Source: Trebonia sp.
GTDB lineage: Bacteria > Actinomycetota > Actinomycetes > Streptosporangiales > Streptosporangiaceae
DNA length: 10,469 bases
Direction of reading: 5' to 3'
Assembly: GCA_030043595.1 (NCBI GenBank)
Contig: JASHXJ010000635.1
Coordinates: forward strand, 1 to 10,469
The translations under genes were made by a program, and so were the position numbers. The notes under the pieces are model-generated. The model searched no databases. It was not told where the DNA came from and saw nothing but the letters and a program-made list of their open reading frames with translations. Shown piece by piece: positions 5,531-10,469 of the stretch (positions are counted from its first letter, which is position 1; each line of letters opens with the position of its first letter).

Positions 5531-7064
5531 TTTCGGCGCCGGCTGGGCCGGTCCTGGCCGCGAGACCGTGCCGCATCGCGAACATCGCCAGGCCAGCCCT
5601 GGTCGAGACCCCGCACTTGGCGTAGATGTGCACCGTGTGCGTGTGCACCGTTGACTGCGAGATCACCAGGTCGGCGGCGATCTGGGGCTTGGTGCGGCCC
5701 GCCGCGAGGAGGCGAAGGACGTCCAGCTCGCGCTCGGTCAGGCCGGCGGGCAGCGACGGCAGGACAGCCGGCGACGTCCCCGCCGCCTCGAGCACGGCGC
5801 GGACTGCGGCACGGTCCAGCGGAAGGCCCGCCAGGACCCGCGCCGCCTCGGCAGGCGTCAGGGCGGGGCGGTGCGGCCGCGCCTCGCCGAGCGCGTGGAA
5901 CGCGTCCGCGGCGGCGAGCAGGCAGGCAGCCGTCTCCAGCTCGGCGCCGCCGATGCCAGCCGGGTACCCAGACCCGTTCACGCGCTCGTGATGGCGGCAC
6001 GCTACCAGTCCCAGCGGGCCGAGCACCGCAGACCGTGCCAGGATCCGGCCAGTGTGGTACGGGTGCAGGCGCACCTGTTCCCATTCCTCAGCCCGGAGCG
6101 GACCTGGCCGCTCCCAGACGCCAGCAGGCACCGCGACCCGGCCCAGGTCGTGCAGCAGCCCGGCCCGGTAGACCGCCGTCGCGTCGGCGGGCGAGGCCAG
6201 CCCGGCCGCCGCGCGCGCCAGCGCGGCGACCCCTCGCGAGTGGCCGGTGAACCATGGGCTCTTCAGGTCGGCGGCGTCCCCGAACCCGGCCATGGCCTCG
6301 TCGAAGGCCGCCTCGTCGCGGAACGCGCGCCGCGGCCCGGGCTCGGCGTCGACCACGGCCGCCCACAGGTCGTCCGGGCTGGAGACCGCCAGCAGCTCGC
6401 CCGGCGCGTCCGCGAAGACGGCGGCGATCTCCGGGTCGAGCGCGCGGCCGGACCAGCGAGCCACGGTCCGGGCCGCGACGTCGCCGCCCCCGACGGCGTC
6501 GAACATCACGGCCGCGTAGCCGACGGCCGCGAATCGCGATGCCTCCGCGACCTCCGCGCCAGCCCGGCCCGCCGGGACGCCGTGACCGTCGAAGCGCTCG
6601 AAGCTGTCCAGGACCGCGCGCCTGACTGCCTCCGGCAGCCCCAGGCGGGCGGCCAGATCCGCGCCGACCTCGCAGTCCGCCCGCGCACCCTCAGCTTTCA
6701 GCTGTGCGACGGCTGCCGGCCCGCCCAGCGCCCGCAACCGCGCGGCGTCAACGCCCAGGCCCGCCAGGAACTCCAGTGCCTCGCCCGGCTCGGCGGGATC
6801 GATCAGATCACCACGGGCGCGGACGACGATGTCATCGCCGCCGAACACGGCGGCGATCTCGTGCGACGTCGCGGCGCAGCCGGCGAACCGCATCAAGGTG
6901 CCGTAGTAGACCTCGCCCTGACGGCGCTCATCCAGCCCCGCCCGCCTGGCCAGCTCCGTCGCCAGCAGGCACGCCCGCACCGCCTCACCCTGCGGGTGCC
7001 CCCGGGCCAGGTCGCTCACCACCGACAGCGCCGCGACCACACCCGCCATGCCGATCGTCTGCAC
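5523..7064 (-). CDS. Tandem HD-GYP-type regulator with a C-terminal LuxR helix-turn-helix
   Basis: Predicted 513-residue cytoplasmic protein with three parts. Residues about 15-200 are a degenerate HD-GYP half: HPQGEAVRACLLATELA keeps the first His, but the HD pair is replaced by YYGTLMRFAGC and the GYP loop by FERFDGHGVPAG. Residues about 270-415 are an intact HD-GYP phosphohydrolase domain: His275, HDLGR (His305, Asp306), LHPYHTGRIL (His334, His337), HHERVNGSGYP (358-368) and Asp387. HD-GYP domains typically hydrolyse cyclic di-GMP or related nucleotides. Residues 441-500 are a LuxR-type DNA-binding domain (LTERELDVLRLLAAGRTKPQ, then STVHTHTVHIYAKCGV). Actinobacterial proteins with this order are known. 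The GTG at 7064 follows TAGACT by 7 bases; an ATG at 7049 is an alternative. It may control the two NTF2-like genes downstream. Confidence 0.9.
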   Translation of the reverse strand: MQTIGMAGVVAALSVVSDLARGHPQGEAVRACLLATELARRAGLDERRQGEVYYGTLMRFAGCAATSHEIAAVFGGDDIVVRARGDLIDPAEPGEALEFLAGLGVDAARLRALGGPAAVAQLKAEGARADCEVGADLAARLGLPEAVRRAVLDSFERFDGHGVPAGRAGAEVAEASRFAAVGYAAVMFDAVGGGDVAARTVARWSGRALDPEIAAVFADAPGELLAVSSPDDLWAAVVDAEPGPRRAFRDEAAFDEAMAGFGDAADLKSPWFTGHSRGVAALARAAAGLASPADATAVYRAGLLHDLGRVAVPAGVWERPGPLRAEEWEQVRLHPYHTGRILARSAVLGPLGLVACRHHERVNGSGYPAGIGGAELETAACLLAAADAFHALGEARPHRPALTPAEAARVLAGLPLDRAAVRAVLEAAGTSPAVLPSLPAGLTERELDVLRLLAAGRTKPQIAADLVISQSTVHTHTVHIYAKCGVSTRAGLAMFAMRHGLAARTGPAGAEIN

Positions 7065-7071
7065 AGCCGCA

Positions 7072-7077
7072 AGTCTA
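7072..7077 (-). promoter_or_regulatory. Possible -10 box of the HD-GYP/LuxR gene
   Basis: TAGACT on the minus strand ends 7 bases before the GTG start at 7064, the spacing expected for a leaderless transcript, and there is no Shine-Dalgarno sequence. No good -35 hexamer lies 16-18 bp upstream, so this is weaker than the other promoters in the window. Confidence 0.35.
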
Positions 7078-7147
7078 AGGAAAGTGCAAAGATCAGCAGA
7101 CGACCGGCACGCTGAACGGGCAAAGGTGACGGTGCGGCGTTACCGGA

Positions 7148-7636
7148 CTACCCAGACAGCGATGACCTTGCGGCCTGCCAGTAACTCGTGATGGTGGCCA
7201 GCTGAGTCCCGAAGTCCGGATTGTGCTCGACGGTGTCCGGTGTGTCAACAGGCACGGCCAGCTTGAAGGAGCGGCCGGAGCTGAGCTGAATCTTTACGCA
7301 CCTGCTCGGCGCGGCGTCGCTCGCGTGCTCCCAGTGCTCGCTGACATCGGTCACCTCCGACCACTGGCACGACCGCCGCCCGAACACGGACCAGGTCTGC
7401 ACGCCGTAACGGTCGATCGTGGTGCGGGCGCTCCGCCTGACCAGCAGGGCGATGCCGAACAGGAGCAGCAGGACTCCCGTGATGACCAGGGCAGCTGAGT
7501 CTTTGCCCTGCCTGCTTCCGACCACGATCAGGCAGATGCTCGTCGGCACGGTAGCGATCCCGCCGGTCAGCTGGATTCGGCGCTGGTTCTCGCTCTTCCA
7601 GAACGTGACCGGTGCCAATTGCCCCAGGTCAGCCAC
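7148..7636 (-). CDS. Membrane protein with a bacterial PH-like domain
   Basis: Predicted 162-residue protein. Two hydrophobic helices (about 22-40 and 47-67) form a hairpin separated by GSRQGKDS, and the C-terminal part (about 70-140) looks like a bacterial PH domain: TTIDRYGVQTWSVFGRRSC, then WSEVTDVSEHWEH and CVKIQLSSGRSFKLAVP. The pattern of a strand with a Gly-Val turn, a WSEV strand and an amphipathic ending is typical of small actinobacterial PH-domain membrane proteins, whose function is mostly unknown. The GTG at 7636 has no Shine-Dalgarno sequence but lies exactly 6 bases after TACCCT, itself 17 bp from TTGCCG, which supports a leaderless start. It is between the transporter and regulator genes on the same strand. 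Confidence 0.8.
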   Translation of the reverse strand: MADLGQLAPVTFWKSENQRRIQLTGGIATVPTSICLIVVGSRQGKDSAALVITGVLLLLFGIALLVRRSARTTIDRYGVQTWSVFGRRSCQWSEVTDVSEHWEHASDAAPSRCVKIQLSSGRSFKLAVPVDTPDTVEHNPDFGTQLATITSYWQAARSSLSG

Positions 7637-7642
7637 GCCGTG

Positions 7643-7671
7643 AGGGTAGCGTGCACCCGGCCAGCCGGCAA
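7643..7671 (-). promoter_or_regulatory. Promoter of the PH-domain gene (leaderless start)
   Basis: Minus-strand TTGCCG (7666-7671) and TACCCT (7643-7648) are 17 bp apart, and the GTG start begins after a further 6 bases. Transcription would therefore start on the initiation codon. The boxes and spacing are seen; activity is inferred. Confidence 0.55.
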
Positions 7672-7742
7672 GGGGGCACAGTCAAATGCCGAGGAAACAG
7701 TTGCCCGCATAGTCGCTGGGCCGCCAGGAGCTCGAGCCAGAG

Positions 7743-8708
7743 CTATGTTCTGCCAATGGGCACGATGTCCACCCGGTGGACGGCGTCCGACTCACGCTTC
7801 ATGCCCGACTCGATGCCGCGCACCAGCGACTTGACCTGAGTCGCGCGCAGGTCATCGGCAATGTCAATGCGGGCGACGACCCACGTCTTGCCCGGACCGA
7901 TGAATGTGACAAGGACTTCGCGAATGGCGGTCACTCCGGGATAGGCGAGGAGGAAGGCTTGCACTCTCTCCTCATCTTCCGGCTGGAGGGCCTGGGTGAA
8001 GCCGTCATCATCGAGGTCCTGGTGAGCCGAGGGTGCCAGCAGCCAGGCGCCGACCAGGAAGTCGTGGCTGCGTTTGACGAGCCGGAGGCCGGCGCGGATA
8101 AGCACCAGCCCGATGAGCACCGCGGCCACTCCCTGCGGTATCGACGACCCGGTGACCTGATTAAGAGCCAGGGCGACAAACGTGATCACGTCTCCGGAAA
8201 CTGACACCGCGTCCTCGACGAAGACAGCCCGCAGCGTGGGGTCGGAGGTGACCTTGGCCTCGTCTAGCATGCCCCGGTTATAACGGCGCCCCCGGACAAT
8301 CATCTGGCCCGCTGACTGACGGAATGACAGCAGATCGAAAACGGCAGAGATCGCGAGGACCACATAGGCGACACCGAACGACGAAGTGACGCCAGGGCGG
8401 ATCAGCTCGGTGATGCCTGTTCGCAGCGAGAACGCCGCGCCGGCGACGAACACGCCGAGGGCGGCGATCAGCGCCCAGAAGTAGGCTTCCCGCCCATAGC
8501 CGAGGGGATGCCGGTCGTCAGCGCGGCGGGTGCCGCGGCGCTGGGCGATGAAGAGGAAAAAGTCGTTGGCGGTATCGGCCAGCGAATGCGAGGCCTCGGC
8601 GGCCATCGCGGACGAGCCAGTGAAGACCGCCACCGCGACCTTGGCGAGCGCGACCGCGAGGCCTGACCCGAGGGCTACCAAGACGGTCCGCATGCTGTCG
8701 TTCGGCAT
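7743..8708 (-). CDS. Cation diffusion facilitator (CDF) family transporter
   Basis: Predicted 321-residue metal exporter of the inner membrane. CDF proteins exchange divalent cations such as Zn2+, Mn2+ or Fe2+ for protons and work as dimers. Signature features are HSLADTANDFFL in helix 2 (His41, Asp45, Asp49), the loop HPLGYGREAYFWAL (67-80) as in the ZnT9-like branch, and EDAVSVSGDVITF in helix 5 (Asp166, Asp173). Asp/His pairs in helices 2 and 5 form the transport site in this family. A C-terminal ferredoxin-like cytoplasmic domain follows (about 240-315, YPGVTAIREVLVTFIGPG). The metal cannot be told from the sequence. The ATG at 8708 has no clear Shine-Dalgarno sequence; an ATG at 8693 is an alternative start. 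It diverges from the acyl-CoA ligase relic. Confidence 0.9.
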   Translation of the reverse strand: MPNDSMRTVLVALGSGLAVALAKVAVAVFTGSSAMAAEASHSLADTANDFFLFIAQRRGTRRADDRHPLGYGREAYFWALIAALGVFVAGAAFSLRTGITELIRPGVTSSFGVAYVVLAISAVFDLLSFRQSAGQMIVRGRRYNRGMLDEAKVTSDPTLRAVFVEDAVSVSGDVITFVALALNQVTGSSIPQGVAAVLIGLVLIRAGLRLVKRSHDFLVGAWLLAPSAHQDLDDDGFTQALQPEDEERVQAFLLAYPGVTAIREVLVTFIGPGKTWVVARIDIADDLRATQVKSLVRGIESGMKRESDAVHRVDIVPIGRT

Positions 8709-8800
8709 TACCGTACGATGCCCGGCCAGCGGTCATCGATGCCTTCCCTGAGCCGGGTTCGGCGCTTGCGTGTGAGCCTGGCTGCCGTACCGGGGGGCTG

Positions 8801-8829
8801 GTGACTGCCTGTGCCTGCGGCAGCACAAT
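8801..8829 (+). promoter_or_regulatory. Promoter retained in front of the acyl-CoA ligase relic
   Basis: GTGACT (8801-8806) and CACAAT (8824-8829) are 17 bp apart, and the relic's ATG follows after 6 bases, so transcription would start on the ATG. This matches the leaderless arrangement of the TetR and PH-domain genes and suggests the promoter survived the deletion. Confidence 0.5.
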
Positions 8830-8835
8830 GAGTCG

Positions 8836-9022
8836 ATGACGAACCTGGCCAGCAACCTGACGGACACCACCCGGGCGCGGCGCTGCCGGTCGAGGTGCTG
8901 CGCGGGTCGCGGCCTATAAGTACCCGCGCCGCGTGTGGATCGTCGACGCGCCGCCCAAGGGGCCAACCGGCAAGATCCAGAAGCGGGATATCGTCATCCC
9001 CGCTGACCTGACCGCGCCGTGA
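8836..9022 (+). pseudogene. Acyl-CoA ligase (AMP-binding) pseudogene with internal deletion
   Basis: Both ends of a FadD-like acyl-CoA ligase remain without the middle. The ATG at 8836 starts MTNLASNLTDTTRA, typical of actinobacterial fatty-acid-CoA ligases. From 8906 a different frame reads VAAYKYPRRVWIVDAPPKG and then PTGKIQKRDIVIP, ending at the TGA at 9020-9022. This is the C-terminal A10 region with its catalytic Lys in PTGK. The two parts differ in frame, so the original 500-residue protein has lost about 450 residues, including the AMP-binding core. The join lies between about 8878 and 8905. In the start frame the product would be only about 27 residues and inactive. The relic faces away from the CDF gene and is followed by the alpha/beta hydrolase. 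Confidence 0.8.
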
Positions 9023-9198
9023 GGCCGCCCTGAGGCTGCCATGAGGGGTGGGATGCCCGCGGGACCCGAGCGTATGGTGGGACCGGGGATGTGTCACGCT
9101 CAGCATCTTGCTCGCTGCTCTAGGTGATTGCTCTGCGACCCGGGTCCTGCTCGGCTGGCGCGCTCCCCCGCTACCGCAACGGGACGAAGGAGATCATC

Positions 9199-9906
9199 AT
9201 GAACGCAGGCTCCGCAGCGGCGGATGTCGTTCTGGTACACGGTGGTTTCGTGGACGGCTCCGGCTGGCGGGCGGTCTACGACCTGCTCACGCAGGACGGC
9301 TACCGCGTCGCCGTGGTGCAGAACCCGACCTTGTCGCTGCAGGGCGACGTGGCGGCGACGCGGCTGATCACCGACGCGCAAGACGGCCCGGTGGTGCTTG
9401 TCGGCCACTCCTACGGCGGCGCCGTCATCAGCGAGGCGGGAACCAGCCCGAACGTGGCGGCGCTCGTCTACATCTGCGCCTTCGCGCCGGACAAGGACGA
9501 GTCGGTCAACACGCTCATCACGGGCTTCCCGCGCGACGCGCCGCAGCCGCCGATCCTGCCGCCAAGGGACGGCTTCCTGTTCCTGGACCGGGATAAGTTC
9601 CACCCGTCGTTCGCCGGTGACCTGCCCGTAGACGTGGCCAGGTTCCTGGCTGACTCGCAGGTCCCCTGGGGGGTGGACGCACTCGGCGGGCCGATCACCG
9701 ACCCGGCCTGGCGGACCCGGCCGAGCTGGTACCTGGTCACGACCGAGGACCGGATGATCCCTCCGGCAGCCCAGCGCGCCATGTCCCAGCGGGCCGGCTC
9801 GACGGTGGTCGAGGTGGCGGCCAGTCATTCCGTTTACCTGTCGCAGCCGGACGCCGTGGCCACCGTGATCAAGCAGGCCGCCTCGGCGGTCGCCGAACGG
9901 CAGTAG
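9199..9906 (+). CDS. Alpha/beta hydrolase, salicylate-esterase-like
   Basis: Predicted 235-residue cytoplasmic hydrolase. The fold elements are VVLVHGGFVDGSGW (oxyanion region, about 10-23), the nucleophile elbow GHSYGG with Ser71, the acid TTEDRMIP with Asp184, and the base ASHSVYLSQP with His210. All three triad residues are present. The short cap and HGGFVDGSGW motif match small esterase-like hydrolases related to plant methylesterases and bacterial EstC-type proteins; the substrate is unknown. The ATG at 9199 has GAAGGAG about 7 bases upstream. An in-frame GTG at 9124 would add 25 residues, but the ribosome binding site favours 9199. The DNA ligase gene begins 21 bp downstream in the same direction, so they may be co-transcribed. 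Confidence 0.92.
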   Translation: MNAGSAAADVVLVHGGFVDGSGWRAVYDLLTQDGYRVAVVQNPTLSLQGDVAATRLITDAQDGPVVLVGHSYGGAVISEAGTSPNVAALVYICAFAPDKDESVNTLITGFPRDAPQPPILPPRDGFLFLDRDKFHPSFAGDLPVDVARFLADSQVPWGVDALGGPITDPAWRTRPSWYLVTTEDRMIPPAAQRAMSQRAGSTVVEVAASHSVYLSQPDAVATVIKQAASAVAERQ

Positions 9907-9916
9907 CCGCGGCTAC
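9903..9916. repeat. 14-bp perfect palindrome between hydrolase and ligase genes
   Basis: GTAGCCGCGGCTAC is a perfect 14-bp palindrome containing the hydrolase stop codon (TAG at 9904-9906) and ending 11 bases before the ligase GTG. It might be an operator for the ligase gene. As an RNA it has no loop, so it is a poor terminator. Confidence 0.3.
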
Positions 9917-9927
9917 CGCAGACCACG

Positions 9928-10469
9928 GTGACTGCCGGGGCATCGCCCGTCGAGCCGGATCAGCCGGGCTGGCTGGATCCGGAACTGGCCACGCTCACCG
10001 CGGACCGGTTTTCCGACCCTGGGTGGATCTTCGAGCGCAAGCTCGACGGCGAGCGCTGCCTGGCGTTCAAGTCCGGCAGTCAGGTCCGGCTGATGACGCG
10101 CAACCAGAAGGAGGACACCAGCACCTACCCCGAGATCACCGAAGCCCTGGCGGCCCAGCAGGCCGGCAGCTTCATCGTCGACGGGGAGATCGTTGCCTTC
10201 GACGGCAGCCAGACCAGGTTCGCGCGGCTGCAGCAGCGGCTGGGAGTCCGCCATCCCGGACCGGCCCTGCGCGCCGAGGTGCCCGTCTACTTCTGCATCT
10301 TCGACGTGCTGTGGGCCGGTGACGGCGATATGCGGCCGCTGCCGCTGCGCGAGCGCAAGCAGGTCCTGCGCGGCCTGCTGACGTTCGCCGGCCCGCTGCA
10401 GTACACCGAGCACCGGGACACCGACGGCGAGGCCTACTTCCGCCAGGCGTGTGCCAGCGGCTGGGAGGG
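9928..10469 (+). CDS. ATP-dependent DNA ligase, N-terminal adenylation-domain fragment
   Basis: The window contains the first 180 codons of this gene. ATP-dependent DNA ligases seal nicks by forming a lysine-AMP intermediate. Here the nucleotidyltransferase motifs appear in order: motif I ERKLDGER with Lys38 as the adenylated lysine, motif III FIVDGEIVAFDG, motif IIIa FCIFDVLW, and the beginning of motif IV at ASGWEG, where the window ends. The RLMTRNQKEDTSTYPEI segment is typical of LigC/LigD-type bacterial ligases used in end joining. The frame opens after the hydrolase stop; GTG at 9928 is the first usual start and no ATG occurs before motif I. No clear Shine-Dalgarno sequence precedes it. 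No Ku or polymerase gene is visible; the rest of the gene would show whether a phosphoesterase or polymerase domain is fused. Confidence 0.92.
   Translation, partial: MTAGASPVEPDQPGWLDPELATLTADRFSDPGWIFERKLDGERCLAFKSGSQVRLMTRNQKEDTSTYPEITEALAAQQAGSFIVDGEIVAFDGSQTRFARLQQRLGVRHPGPALRAEVPVYFCIFDVLWAGDGDMRPLPLRERKQVLRGLLTFAGPLQYTEHRDTDGEAYFRQACASGWE

Noticed and set aside
5871..7115. 414-codon plus-strand ORF opposite the HD-GYP/LuxR gene
   Set aside because: The minus strand holds intact HD-GYP and LuxR motifs; the plus-strand product is Arg/Gly/Gln-rich with no domain.
9100..9828. Minus-strand ORF of 242 codons opposite the alpha/beta hydrolase
   Set aside because: The plus strand has the complete Ser-Asp-His triad; the antisense product is Arg-rich and unrecognisable.
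1..10469. Search for CRISPR arrays, tRNA, insertion sequences, toxin-antitoxin or phage-defence genes
   Set aside because: No regular direct repeats, transposase, tRNA-like or defence-type sequences were seen; the gene content looks like ordinary chromosomal metabolism and regulation.

Overview
The window is a GC-rich chromosomal stretch from an actinomycete-like bacterium. Three things point there: strongly GC-biased third codon positions, an apparent mycothiol-dependent enzyme (mycothiol is an actinobacterial thiol), and several genes whose start codon lies 6-8 bases after a plausible -10 box, as in leaderless actinobacterial mRNAs. I see no tRNA, rRNA, CRISPR array, transposase or phage gene. 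This looks like ordinary chromosome with small transcription units on both strands.

Left part (1-3474). A minus-strand pair encodes a TetR-family repressor and, overlapping it by 4 bases (ATGA), the start of a DinB/maleylpyruvate-isomerase-like protein that runs off the left edge. The repressor has a clear sigma70-type promoter, a probable leaderless start at 746, and two copies of a 15-bp pseudo-palindrome over the start site, which suggests autorepression. Next come a short plus-strand gene for a one-helix protein with a CPLCW motif, a minus-strand exported beta-propeller-like repeat protein with a possible 16-codon upstream ORF, and a minus-strand polytopic membrane protein.

Middle part (3475-7064). 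After a 339-bp gap with no convincing gene, a plus-strand phytanoyl-CoA-dioxygenase-family oxygenase runs 125 bp into the 3' end of the opposing gene. That opposing minus-strand set reads, in transcription order, a large regulator (degenerate HD-GYP half, intact HD-GYP domain, C-terminal LuxR helix-turn-helix) followed by two small NTF2/SnoaL-like proteins. The close spacing suggests one operon.

Right part (7065-10469). Two minus-strand membrane proteins (a bacterial PH-domain protein and a cation diffusion facilitator) are followed by a plus-strand relic: the promoter, start codon and first 14 codons of an acyl-CoA ligase joined out of frame to its last 38 codons, with the body of the gene missing. 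After that come an alpha/beta hydrolase with an intact catalytic triad and, 21 bp later, the first 180 codons of an ATP-dependent DNA ligase that runs off the right edge.

Most promising for follow-up are the tandem TetR operator boxes over a leaderless start, the internally deleted acyl-CoA ligase, the HD-GYP/LuxR fusion next to two NTF2-like proteins, and the read-through tail of the dioxygenase. I do not see a clearly new multi-gene system.
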